NCBI RefSeq assembly: GCF_021130785.1
Contig: NC_060211.1
Location: 123,949,001 to 124,013,000, forward strand
From: Homalodisca vitripennis
Taxonomy: Eukaryota; Arthropoda; Insecta; Hemiptera; Cicadellidae
DNA: 64,000 nt
Direction of reading: 5' to 3'
Position numbers and translations under genes: made by a program. The first letter of the stretch is position 1. Every line of letters starts with the position of its first letter. Shown here piece by piece: positions 11,856 to 22,273 of this stretch. The notes below the pieces were generated by a model, which was not told the DNA's origin, did no database searches, and saw only the letters and a program-made list of their open reading frames with translations.

Positions 11856-12204
11856 AGATTACTTGCGTAAAAATGTCACCGGTAGTTAGAATAGGCACGA
11901 CTTTTTATAAAACTATAACTGACTGATTTTCTTTAAATGATACTTCCATCAGACATTTTAAGAAACCAATCAAAAAATCCAACTTATTTTTAAATATATC
12001 ATATATTAACTTTTAATTTTTAAGAGCAAAAACAAAACTTAAACCTGTGCTATCTTTAGCTCCGATTCAAAGTTCAACGTCTTAAACAACTTGGCTACCG
12101 GAACTTACACATATTCACTTTACACCAATACAATATTATATATGCTAAGTATTATTTTAAATTTACTCATTATATTTTGATTATTAATTTGGAATCTGTT
12201 TCAG

Positions 12205-12246
12205 CATGCTATATTTCTCATCCTCAATGGGAGATGACACATTACT
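12205..12246 (+). CDS. Candidate micro-exon beta, unit A
   Basis: A 42-nt island with the strong acceptor ctgtttcag and the consensus donor gtaagt. Its length is a multiple of three and the phase-1 frame is open: CYISHPQWEMTHY, with the split last codon forming Cys on joining gamma. The second cysteine of unit B is Trp here. The acceptor, length and donor are identical in units B and C, which is the main evidence that it is an exon. It lies 165 bp before gamma. Confidence 0.45.
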
Positions 12247-12411
12247 GTAAGTATTTGGGACGTTAAGGTGTAAATTTAATGCCATTCTGAAACTACAGTT
12301 TTATCTAATCTCAAGACTGTTATTACACTATTTATAATGTATTATAAATAAATCAGCCTACTAATTGATGTCATATTTTTGATTCGAGAGTTTTGTTCTG
12401 ATTATTTTCAG

Positions 12412-12460
12412 GTGGCTTCGGTCCTGCGTTGGTTTGACGTCCCCTCTTTGACATTATCAC
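12412..12460 (+). pseudogene. Candidate exon gamma, unit A (early stop)
   Basis: Preceded by the acceptor gattattttcag and, 49 nt later, by a possible donor gtaaca. In the frame set by beta it reads GFGPALV then TGA, where unit B has TGT (Cys), so this copy looks inactivated or uses another frame. The alternative frame starting at its first base is open for 30 codons. Downstream, CACGTG at 12473-12478 and the following run to about 12545 are also conserved in B and C and could be 3' untranslated sequence. Confidence 0.35.
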
Positions 12461-12770
12461 GTAACACTTCCCCACGTGTGTTGCAAAACACACAAAATGA
12501 GTGATGATTGAATGGAAAAGTGTGAAAGTGTGCGTGCGTGTAGAACTTCATTTAACTAGAACAATAATCATCCACTACAAAATATATTAAGGTGACTAAA
12601 TTTAGGAGCTAATATTATACTTAAGTTTACATAGTATTTGTTCCATGAATATAGTTAGTAATAAACCTATTTATTTAATTAAACGTATATTTCTATAAAT
12701 ATATTGGTTTTGGAAACTGTATGGTTTACCATGATACTCTATTACATGCTCCCTTTTATGATTGTTACAG

Positions 12771-12837
12771 GGTGATGCGGCCAATGCGGCAGGAAGTCGC
12801 CCCACTCACACTAATACACACACTACACATACACTAG
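12771..12837 (+). CDS. Candidate micro-exon delta, unit A
   Basis: A 67-nt island between acceptor gattgttacag and donor gtaatg. One frame reads GDAANAAGSRPTHTNTHT and on through the donor; another reads VMRPMRQEVAPLTLIHT and ends in TAG on the last exon bases. Both frames are open in units A, B and C. It begins about 310 bp after gamma in every unit. Since 67 is not a multiple of three it would change phase, so it may be a terminal exon or part of an alternative transcript. Confidence 0.4.
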
Positions 12838-13745
12838 GTAATGTATTATTCAACTTAAAATATTTAAATCAATTTGGTTAAAATTGTTGTTTCAGAATGG
12901 CATACTTATATTCATTAGTTTAGTATATGTTTACATGTTAATAGTTAATAATTTTAATATAATTAAAATTACTCATGGCAGTAGTAATAGTTTGGTAAAT
13001 TAGATTGCAATATAAATGTGAATCAATACCATAAATAAATCACACAGTCATCCATACTTCACTTGTAAACAAATGACCTGTTTGTTTTATATTATTCTCT
13101 ATTAAATGATTACAGATGAAAGTATTATGAAATCGCAGTAATTCAGTTTTCAAGTTTTTTTTTGTAATTACTATTTTGCGATTCTTGAATTCCAAATTAG
13201 GGCTTGACACAAGTGTGTTAGTTTCTGTCTTACAATAGTAGTGTATGTGTGTGCGCGTTTTAAAACTTGTTACTAAAATCATAGGGATCCGGAAAGTTAA
13301 ATCACAATATAAAGTATGCTATATACACACACATATATACATAGCCTTGAAAAATTCAATACTTACTAATCAATGTGTGTGTGTGTTAAATAATTAAAAA
13401 CAAAATTTAGGGAATAACACCGTATAATAACATCAAATTACTTTTCTATAAATTCACTAGCATACTGTTTGTGAATATAAATTAATAAATCACATTTTTA
13501 TTCAATCTAATACATGTGTTTCAGTCTAAGATAATATAGAACGAATTTTTGATAACTTATGAACATTATGTAGTCTAAAACGACGAATCTGTTAATTTAC
13601 AACCTTATTCTATCGTATATAGCAAGTTTAGTCTGAATAGATAGTTGTCGGTAAAGCCGAGGTATGTCCTAGCAAGTCATAAAATGAGAAATTGTGTACA
13701 TTAGCTACTATAAAACATAACATTAAACCTCGTCTGAGGCGAAAT
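12838..13745. other. Spacer after delta, unit A
   Basis: Similar to 21424-21855 in unit B up to about 13290, including ttgttgtttcagaatggca and the open stretch around gtttctgtcttacaat. After that only AT-rich sequence with short CA/TG runs (13320-13390). The minus open frames at 13040-13282 and 13628-13816 have no recognised content. Confidence 0.5.
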
Positions 13746-13749
13746 CTAG

Positions 13750-14035
13750 ATTTAACATTTTCTATCCGTAGGAGTAATGTATTATTCGCTGCAAAGAGCT
13801 CACAGCTTGTCCTCAACCTTCTCCACTATAGCAGATAATTTTTGATAGACACATTCATCTACTTTAGTGTCCACAAGAAGTGGCTGTTTCCTCACTCTGA
13901 TAAAGACTCCTGACAAGTACAGGATCGCTAGCCGCTACTAGTGATTCTTCAAGCTCGTTCTCTGAGGCTCTGCAGCGCACTGACAGGGTTTGGAGCATTG
14001 GTGCCTTGGCCTCCGAACCTCCTGTAATAACAGCA
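13750..14035 (-). pseudogene. Minus-strand ORF family (epsilon), copy 14 kb
   Basis: On the minus strand a good acceptor (polypyrimidine run ending TTTTTTATGCAG, plus-strand position about 14036) opens a frame. It starts GAVITGGSEAKAPMLQTLS and runs 57 codons to a stop after EETATSCGH. A second frame nearer the left end reads RVRKQPLLVDTKVDECVYQK and ends EKVEDKL-stop-ALCSE-stop. Copy B1 shows the same ending as EKVEEKLWALCSE-stop, so here TGG (Trp) has become TGA. The conserved final stop and acidic ending argue for former coding. Function unknown. Confidence 0.35.
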
Positions 14036-14599
14036 CCTGCATAAAAAAGTAATTATTAATTATATTATAAATATAATTTAAAAACATACATAAGGGTAGA
14101 TAATTTTCAATGGGTATAAAACATGGAAGTTGTTTAAAATAAATAGTAAATTTTAAAGAGGCAGACAAGTATAGCATTTACCATTATGTTTATATATATT
14201 TTTTTATGTACATACATAGATTTAGATGAATTATAAAAAATTTAAATTACACGAGGTAATCCATCTATAAATTGTATTGTTAATAAAAGCTACGGCTCCT
14301 AGTAATAATCACTTACATTTCCAAACAATCTTATAGGAAAGAATAAAAAACAAAGCTGTTTCAATATAAGTTGCAACTCAATGACGATATAACTTCATAC
14401 AAAAAAAGATTCCATCACGTCAATCTCTCTATAATTTGCACTGTTTGAAAGCTTCTGAAGAAACTAAATGTATAATGATGTTGTCGTCTTCAACTGTTGT
14501 TAACTTTATTAATTTTTCAAAAGGGGCCAGGACTATTTTTACATTGTTCTTAATGTTTTATATCCTGTGAAAATCGTCTTTAAAAAAGTTATCTATAAT

Positions 14600-15030
14600 A
14601 TTATCGACATATCTCTTGCGCATTGTGCTCTTGAAAGATTTGATTAGCATTATACCAGTCTTAACGAACACCTTGCAAATTATGTGATGTAGCGTCTTTA
14701 TTTATATTATTTAGTGGTTACTCGAAAGTCAAATAGTTTTCTTTTTATATCAGCCTGTTATAAATTATAAAAATAAATCTTTCCTTGCCTATATCTTCTC
14801 CGTCTACACAATAATTGTAAATACATAATCTGGAAATCAAAAATCCTGCAATAAAAATTATTTATACCATAAACATCCAATTTCACAATGACAATTTACG
14901 GAACTAAAATATTATCTTGTCGTTTTGATGCATATTTTCTGCGGTAGATAGCAGCACAAGTGACGTAAACTGAGATATATCAATTAATCAGCCTAATAAG
15001 GGAGGGGAGTATTACATTATATAAGGGTGA
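14600..15030 (+). repeat. Alpha-island upstream block without alpha
   Basis: Starts with the tctctcaagtaagcac-type hairpin region in diverged form, then follows the flank in order to taagggaggggagtattaca at about 14998-15017. It then departs just where alpha should follow. A deletion or recombination has removed the exon. Confidence 0.7.
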
Positions 15031-15084
15031 TGACATTGCCTTGTGGTCTTCGCAACACATTGTCTTTTATATTTGTTTACAATG

Positions 15085-15540
15085 TCAGATTGCTTTAAGC
15101 TACTAAGTGCTTACAAACCCGACACTTATAAAGTAATTACCTTATGGCTACCAAATGTAGATATTGCTGAATTAGAATATTTATAACTTCTTTCTATGTT
15201 CACTAGCTAAACTGTTGATCAACGTTCATCAGGAGTATTTACAGTGGGTTGGCGTATGATAGTCTCATGATGTTGTAACTGTGTAGGAATGTGTGTTGAG
15301 AAAGAGTGTCTTTTGATGGTGGTAAATGTAGGGATAGGAAGGGGGAAGAAAAGAAAAGGGGAAAGAGGGGTGAGAGAGATCGAGAGAGAGCGAGAAGAGA
15401 GAGCAAGCGAGAGAGAGAAAGCGAGAGAAAGCGAGAGAGAGTGAGAGAGGGAGAGAGAGAGATTATGTTGGTTATGTGTGGCGTAAGTGTATAAGGGCAT
15501 GAGAGGTTCCAAGCCACCTAATATACTATTATCGATATAA
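15085..15540 (+). repeat. Conserved block S1, copy B, with (GA)n
   Basis: Collinear with 37643-38075 and partly with 47130-47420. Landmarks are cagattgctttaagctac, cattcaggagtatttacagt-type, tcttttgatggtggtaaat, then a purine (GA)n tract at about 15371-15463, then gagaggttccaa. The overlapping 92-97-residue minus frames and the 62-residue plus frame come from the GA/CT tract and are not genes. Confidence 0.8.
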
Positions 15541-15984
15541 TCTTTTCCTTTAGGATAAATTAAGGTAAAATTGTTCTTAATTTAATAATAATTCATCATC
15601 AAATTATAATTTTTTTATCTGGTAGTCACCTTATTGTCTAACACTTGCTTTCTTGTAGCTATGACGTATTATCTTTTTATTATATTACGAGTATGTACAC
15701 ACACACACACATATATATACACGTTACATAAATTCATATTTATATTGTAAATTTCATGTTTTATTACGTTATTTTTTCCATACGAAGATTTTACAGTACT
15801 TATTATTTTAATTATTATATATTCCTGCTGCTGGTCGCGTCTCGATCTCTACACACAGGCTACGTCATATGGAGATCAATTTCTGTTTTTGTATATATGT
15901 GTAACCTTTATTTCTGTGGGGAAACAAATATCATTCGTTTATTCAGTATCCTAGTGTAAAGATCTATATGTTCCTCTTCCTGAG
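15541..15984. other. AT-rich spacer between S1 and S2
   Basis: Aligned with 38076-38510 and 47421-47810, including cttgctttcttgtagctat-type and tgtaaatttcatgttt. No gene recognised; the 67-residue frame at 15756-15959 is not kept in the other copies. Confidence 0.55.
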
Positions 15985-16700
15985 AATGTATGTAACTGTA
16001 ACATAAGCCTTTTGATTGGTCTATTTCTTTACAAAGATTAGTTATTCCTAGTTACCATGAAAACACTATTTTATAATTTAATACCTTTGAAACTTTGTTC
16101 GGTACAGTGGCATCTTGAATAATTTTGCATTAAGTTGATACGGACAGAGTTAGCAGAGTTCATATGTAGTCTTCTTCCGACCTATGACCTGAACACCACG
16201 GCTGAACTTCTGACGTTTTTGACTGGAATAATCTTCAAATGGATAAGTCAAAACAACGCAATTTTCATTGAATACAATTCTCGTAGCTGTTGTCTTGTAT
16301 GTTTGGTTTTATATGTTTCTGAATATTGGTGTTAAAAATTAAGCCTTGGGTTTAGATTGTAGCAATTCATGAATTTGACTTACATCTGTAGAATAGTATA
16401 AGTACTATGACCTACTTATTTTACTGTATATTTAGCTATATGTAATTACTGTATGGGCTCCGGCCACTACTCCACATAAATGTCCGTTATTATCACTATC
16501 GCTGAGGCAGCACACTTGATAAGAAAATAAAGATACATTGATAAGTTTATAATAGTTGATTTGTGTCATTGCATAAATTAAAAACACAACTTGTCACTCT
16601 TCTACGCAGTTATACACGCGATTGTTTTGCATTGTTTACAATCAACATTTAAGTGTATTTCCTCAGACGTACTTAATTTTGGATTTTTAGACTGAACGAA
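15985..16700 (+). repeat. Conserved block S2, copy B
   Basis: Same order of landmarks as copy A: gttaccatgaaaacac, ttgatacggacagagttag, cttcttccgacctatgacc, aacaccacggctgaac, gataagtcaaaaca and gccactactccacata. A 66-residue frame crosses the core here (LAEFICSLLPTYDLNTTAE) and a similar stretch is open in some other copies but interrupted in several. Confidence 0.75.
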
Positions 16701-16904
16701 AGTGTGTATAGCGACGTACACACAGAGAGAGAGAGAATAAACATTGGAGATATGAACATGTGTAGGTCATCCTGCATTGTAAGCGTATTACCTTATTCAA
16801 CTAGGCAACGCCGTAAGAGCTGTACTAGATGTTTATTTTTAAGAGCAATAATGTTAGTGCTTTCTTATTTAGATTCTATCTAAATATACAAAAGTTACAA
16901 ACGT

Positions 16905-17250
16905 TAACTTTACCTCATGCCACTTGCCAGAAGCGAGGTTTGGCAACCGAAGAGTGTCATCGGACATCCACTAGTCGATCTTAGTGGAAAAGAAGTTAGA
17001 AATCTGCAATGAGTTTTGACTAATTCAGCTATCATTAAACTCCACATAAAGGGTAGTCTGAGTCTGAAATCTATATTCAACGTCACCAAACCGTAGGAGG
17101 AATGCAATTGTTATTCGCTGCAAAGGGCCCACAGCTTTTCCTCAACCTTCTCTGATATAGCGGAGATTTGGCATAAATGTACATTTACTCCAGTGTCCCT
17201 AAGAAAGGGCTGTTCTTTAATCTGTCCGTAATAAAGAAACAGCGGAATAA
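16905..17250 (-). pseudogene. Minus-strand ORF family (epsilon), copy B1
   Basis: Reading the minus strand from about 17250, one frame is open as IPLFLYYGQIKEQPFLRD, then VNVHLCQISAISEKVEEKLW, ALCSE and a stop. This is the best-preserved example of the ending also seen, broken, at 8.0 kb and 13.8 kb. It lacks the upstream C-A/G-x-x-T-G part because unit B departs from the shared block at about 17250. A separate 65-residue minus frame at 16910-17107 lies downstream and is not shared. No domain recognised. Confidence 0.35.
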
Positions 17251-17379
17251 TGAATAGGAGTAAATTTAATCTTTATGAAAATGTTAGTCCTATATTTAGC
17301 ACTGGTCTTATCGTTTTATATCAAGAAACGTAGAATTTTTATCATATCAGATACCTACTAGTAATAATTTAAACGTATC

Positions 17380-17891
17380 TATAATAATATTGATACATCT
17401 CTCAAGTAAGCACATTGTGCACTTGAAAGATTGGGTGGAATTGGGCCAGAAATTATCAGTCAAATTTAATAACATATGGGGTAAGCTCTATATTTATAAT
17501 ACTTAAATTGCAACTGAGAATAGAATACATTGCCTTTAAATATCAACCGCTCTGTTACATAAAATACTCTTATCTTGTTTACATCTACACTAACTACAAT
17601 AATAATTAAAAATCATACAATCTGAAACATTAAACTGTATAACCCAGTAATTATACTGTAACGTTCATCACATCTCAGTGAGAATTTACGGATCTACATC
17701 ATTATCTTGTTGAGGAAGTGCATATTGTATGCGGTAGATTGCAGCACACGTGACTTTACCTACATATCTCTATTAACCACCCTAATAAGGGAGGGGAGTA
17801 TTACATGGTGGAAGGGCGACGACCTGCCCAAGGACTGGCCCTAGTACCATGGAATGCTCTAACCTGGGTGCGCATAACAGTGACACTGCAG
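17380..17891 (+). repeat. Alpha-island upstream block, unit B
   Basis: Almost the same sequence as 8650-9176 from the TCAAGT/ACTTGA hairpin (about 17400-17425) to the alpha acceptor, including CACGTG at 17747-17752 and taataagggaggggagtatt. The very high match compared with surrounding spacers suggests recent gene conversion or selection. Confidence 0.8.
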
Positions 17892-17969
17892 CCATTGCTG
17901 TTGGTTCTAGTAACAGTGGTGAATGCACGGCAACTGTTTTAAGCACAGGTAGTCCCAATCCTTGCCAAG
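17892..17969 (+). CDS. Candidate micro-exon alpha, unit B
   Basis: A 78-nt exon candidate between gacactgcag and gttggt. The phase-1 frame reads AIAVGSSNS then GECTATVLSTGSPNPCQ, with two cysteines 13 residues apart and many Ser, Thr and Gly. In this copy the frame is also open upstream through TMECSNLGAHNSD, back to a TAA TAA pair 23 codons before that, so the exon could start earlier here. It is the best candidate for a functional copy, since alpha, beta and gamma of unit B are all open in one joined phase. Confidence 0.45.
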
Positions 17970-20000
17970 GTTGGTCATTAGCATATTTTTAATTACATTT
18001 TTGTAGATCTCCTATACATGTCCTTCGTGGCATACGTTCCGTCTCTATATTATTACATGACAGCGACATTTATGTCCGAGTTGGTTGCTTTTAATGTAAT
18101 GTTTTATGATGTTTGTAGACTTTATTCTTCGTATATTCAGGCTTGGTCTATTTATTTTGGTTTGTTTTAACAGTAATTTACTTAAATCGTAATTGGCAGA
18201 AACAATGTCAATTTACAAAAGATAAAGAATGCTACCGACCAATGAAAAATCAATAAGACAGCAGTTGTTTAACAAAATAGTGTTTTAACTACTATAAGTA
18301 AAAGCTACATGTTCTGAACAAACTACCTAAGTGACTGGACTTAAATAAAATAAACGTATTAGGGATTATGTGTTGTAGTATTTCTTTCAAATGTACCAGA
18401 TGACTTCACTGTTTTGAGATAATAAAATAATTTTCACGTACATTATATGCTTCGTACTTTTATAAATATTTTTAGTGACAAGATTTAGTTGATTCTTCAC
18501 ACGTTATTGAACGCATTACTTAAGAGACGGTACAAAAGTATGAAACTTTTGCACCGGAATAATATTATAAATAGAAACTTTTATTGAAAAGAGAAGTTGA
18601 AATGAGGCTGTATTAAAAGTCGGTGGTAATTAACACTTTTCACACATTTTTAATGTATTTTATTAGAAACGTGCCGACTAGTAAAAACATAATCTCGTTT
18701 ATCAAGCCATTTTATATTGAAGCATTTTACTCAACTAAAAATATACAAAAAATCAAAAAGTAATTTTTCTAGAATCTTAAAGAAGAAAGTATTCTAAGGT
18801 AAGTCTCTCTTTATCTGTGGTATATTAAAGTTAACTGGTTGGAACTAATTGTTTCTGGACTTGAACATTAACACTGAACTAAACATGAACTCATATTGAA
18901 CTGGAATTTTAATTAACTGTATAATAGCTTTGCCTATCAATCAGGGGGATATATCGATAACAAACCTACTGACTTGAAGTGCGTGTCCTTGACTGGATAT
19001 ACCTCGTTCTATCCTAAGAGAAGCCGTTTGCGTTAAATATTAGGACATGTTTGTATATTAGTCGTTTATTCCATACTTCTATATTTTGTTATAAAAGAAA
19101 CTCCAAGTGCTCAAATATTAATTACCGTTCTAATATCACTTAGTGAGTTACAAAAATTGTACAAAATATTGCACTCAACCAAGTATTTCATCACGAAGAC
19201 TTTCTCCAGAGTGTTTTAAACAAATCAGTGGCAGACATAGTTTAGCACGCAATTAACATACGTCAATAGCTTTGCCTATTGTCAAAAATTCCAAAAGTGT
19301 CTGATGCGGAACATACAGTGAACGTTGTATGAGTACATCATATTACGTACATTATGTAGAGTTTTTAAAACTTACCGAAATAAAAGTACAAATAAATGCT
19401 TTACACAACTTTTCTGCCGTTTACATACGACATTGAGCATAATTTAAACAAATATAACTAAAAAACGAATATAGCACTTTACTATTCTTGATTATAAGTT
19501 CATATTAGTATTTCTAAATTCACCGCTTTACTTATAGAAAGTAATTTGATAATTTGAGTTACATTGTAATTTTGAGCTAAGCGTTACATTCTTAATTCCC
19601 CACAGTAGCAGGCCTATTATTTTTTCTCTCCATGCTTAGTTATAAGGTTATATCGCAAGGTTATAAAGCAAAGATTTCATAGTTATCCTAATATAACATG
19701 ATTAATTAAAAAAGAAATATTCTTTCATATTTACGATCACTTGGACATCTTTTTGTGTAAATGTTCTTGTGAAAAACAATTAGTGATTGTAGCAACTACA
19801 GAAACTTTTTTTACTAGCCAAAAATCTTTTATAAAAATTATCTTATTTATAAGAATTTATGCTTCACTATATTACAACGCATAATACAAATTGTGAGTCG
19901 AAATTACGAAAATACATAGTTTTTCTCCTTTTCTTGTGTACGTCACAGATTGAGAACAGCACCTGACTATTTTCTTCTTTTTTAAATGAGACTTTAAGTG
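17970..20000 (+). repeat. Alpha-beta spacer of unit B
   Basis: Collinear with 9371-11440. No conserved frame was found between the two. If alpha and beta belong to one transcript this is intron; further micro-exons may be hidden here that could not be separated from the general A/B similarity. Confidence 0.7.
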
Positions 20001-20035
20001 ATGGCGAAAATATTTCCTGCAAAATCTTTTAGATC

Positions 20036-20266
20036 TTAACCCTTCCCCACTAAAGGAGAATACAATACAATACAAGCCCTTCCAATGTATACAAGAAATG
20101 GCTGTTTCTTCACTCTGCCCGTGATAAAGAGACGGTGGATTGACATTAGTCTGGGATTGCTAGTGATTCCCGACTGCTCATTTCCCGAGGTCTGGCAGCG
20201 TTCTGACAGGGAATAGTGCATTTTCTGGCTTGGTCCTGAACCGCCAGTGACACCACCACACGCCAT
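20036..20266 (-). pseudogene. Minus-strand ORF family (epsilon), copy B2
   Basis: A 76-codon minus frame starting MACGGVTGGSGPSQKMHYS and containing RVKKQPFLVYIGRACI. It aligns with copy A2 for the first 45 residues and with the RVRKQPLLVDT stretch of the 14-kb copy, linking the two halves of the family. An ATG is present but no initiation context can be judged. The opposite strand at 20300-20527 is also open (75 codons) with a shared LDVSHFLPQCISDLTYVCQ segment. No known family recognised. Confidence 0.4.
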
Positions 20267-20791
20267 TTAGATTTCGGCTGCTGAAGCGCAGATTAAGACT
20301 TGACCGCGAGTCGGAGTGACGATTGCAGTACGTCGATCTACCTTGACGTTAGTCATTTCTTGCCTCAGTGTATTAGTGACCTCACTTATGTTTGTCAACA
20401 TCATGATTTCAATTTCTTCATAAAGACAAACCTCATTTACAAAGCTTCATTGCGTAAAAATTTCACTGGTAAGTGTAATAGCCACGAAGATTTATCAAAC
20501 TATAATAGGTTGTTTTTCTTTAAATAATACTTCCATCAGCCATTTGAAGAAACCTTAATCCCACTTAGTTTAAAATATAACATATATATTAACTTTTAAT
20601 TTTTCAGTGAAAAAGCAAAACTTAATCCTGTGTTATCTCTAGCTCAGATCTTAAGTTCAACATCTTAGACAACTTGGCTACCGGAACTTACATATATTCA
20701 CTTTACACCACTACAATATTATGTATGCTAAGTACTAGTTTAATAATTTTTCTCATTGTACTTTGATTATTAATATGATTTCATGTTTCAG

Positions 20792-20833
20792 CATGCTATA
20801 TTTCTCATCCTCAATGCGTGATGATAAAGTACT
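20792..20833 (+). CDS. Candidate micro-exon beta, unit B
   Basis: A 42-nt island with acceptor catgtttcag and donor gtgagt. Phase 1 at both ends reads CYISHPQCVMIKY, and the split final codon becomes Cys on joining gamma, giving C-x6-C-x5-C. Compared with unit A, the Trp codon is Cys and four of the last five residues differ, while the exon length and borders are kept. This fits a rapidly changing small exon. Confidence 0.5.
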
Positions 20834-20999
20834 GTGAGTATTTGGGAAATTTCAGGTGTAAATTTAATGCCATTCTGAAACTACAGTTTTAGTCAAATCT
20901 CAAGACCGTTATTACACTCTTTTATAAGGTATTATTAATAATTAATCCTACTAATTGATGTCATTTGTAATTCGAGAGTTTTGTTCTGATTATTTTCAG

Positions 21000-21052
21000 G
21001 TGGCTTCGGTCCTGCATTGGCTTGTCGTCCCCTCTTTGACATTACCACGTAA
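21000..21052 (+). CDS. Candidate exon gamma, unit B (terminal or 49-nt internal)
   Basis: After the acceptor tgattattttcag the beta-set frame reads CGFGPALACRPLFDITT and then TAA at 21050-21052. If it is terminal, the joined beta-gamma peptide ends here. Alternatively a gtaaca donor at 21049 would make it a 49-nt internal exon and change the phase. Together with alpha and beta the unit has six cysteines in the order C-x12-C-x2-C-x6-C-x5-C-x7-C, provided alpha splices directly to beta. That spacing is not one I can tie to a known disulfide family. Confidence 0.45.
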
Positions 21053-21356
21053 CACTACTCCACGTGTGTTGCAAAACACACAAAGTATGAATGATGATTG
21101 AATGGAAAAGTGTGAAAGTATGCGTGCGTGTAGAACTACATTTAACTACAACAATACTTCTCCACTACACAACATTTTAAGGTAACTAAATTTATCTGCT
21201 AATATTAGACATAAGATTACATATTTGTCTCATGAATATACATAATATTAAAAATATTGATTTAATCAACGTATATTCCTGTAATTATATTGGTTTTGGG
21301 AACTCTGCTGTTTATTATGAAACACTATTACAGGCTGTCTTTTCTGATTGTTACAG

Positions 21357-21423
21357 GGTGATGCGGCCAATGCGGCAGGAAGTCGCCCCACTCACACTAA
21401 TACACACAATACACATACACTAG
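21357..21423 (+). CDS. Candidate micro-exon delta, unit B
   Basis: A 67-nt island with acceptor gattgttacag and donor gtaatg, differing from unit A by one base. The GDAANAAGSRPTHTNTH frame and the frame ending in TAG are both open. The His/Thr/Asn-rich character suggests either a low-complexity tail or a non-coding terminal exon. Confidence 0.4.
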
Positions 21424-22273
21424 GTAATGTTCTACTTAAAATATTTAAATCAATTTGGTTAAAATTGTTGTTTCAGAATGGCACACTTATATTATGTGGT
21501 TCCGTTTATGTTTACATGAGAATAGTTAATAGTCTTAATATAATTAAAATTACTAATGACTTTAGTAATATATTGGTTGATTAGATTGTAATATAAATGT
21601 GAATCACTTCCATAAATGAATCGACGTCTTAAATACTTCACTTGTAAATAAATAACCAGTTTTTTATATCATTCAATTTATTACAGATGAAAGTATTGTA
21701 AAACAGTAACGATTCAGTTCAATTAAGGGTTTTTGTAATTTCTCTCTTGAGTTCCCTTGAGTTATAAATTAGGACACGTAACAAGTGAGTTGGTTTCTGT
21801 CTCACAATAATAGTGCATGTGAGTGCGAGTTTGCAAACTTATTAATATATTATAGAGGTAGGAAAAATGCAATTACGTACGCAGGTGGCCAGCCTGCAGC
21901 CTAAAACGGGTTTACCCACTAAAACACCTTCTCTACTCTTTAGGATTCTAGGATGGGATTGTTTATCTCATTACTTCAGGCTAGGCCTAAATTTGGCTTA
22001 AGTCCGTGAGGCTCGTTCCTTATCCAGCCGCTCGGTCAAGGGATCTGGGCCACTTCGCGGTCCAGATCGGGTTTCTTTTCCAGGAGGATGCCCCAGACGA
22101 ACTGTGACAAACAACCAGTTCCCCTCACCCTCCATAATCTTTTCTCAGACCGTATCCACCGAAAAAACACCGAGTTTTCTTGTGGCCTCCAGGCGGGGCC
22201 TTTCTCAACGTGGACAGCGGAATAAGGTGTGTTCCGCGTCGTCGGGAACGCCCGGGCAGTAGATGCAATCCGG

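Noticed and set aside
15219..15517. Overlapping 92-97-residue minus frames and a 62-residue plus frame
   Set aside because: They consist mainly of translated (GA)n/(CT)n; the copies at 37.9 and 47.3 kb do not keep them.
16135..16335. 66-residue frame through the S2 core
   Set aside because: Partly readable in some copies, but stops and indels interrupt it in others, so coding is not supported.
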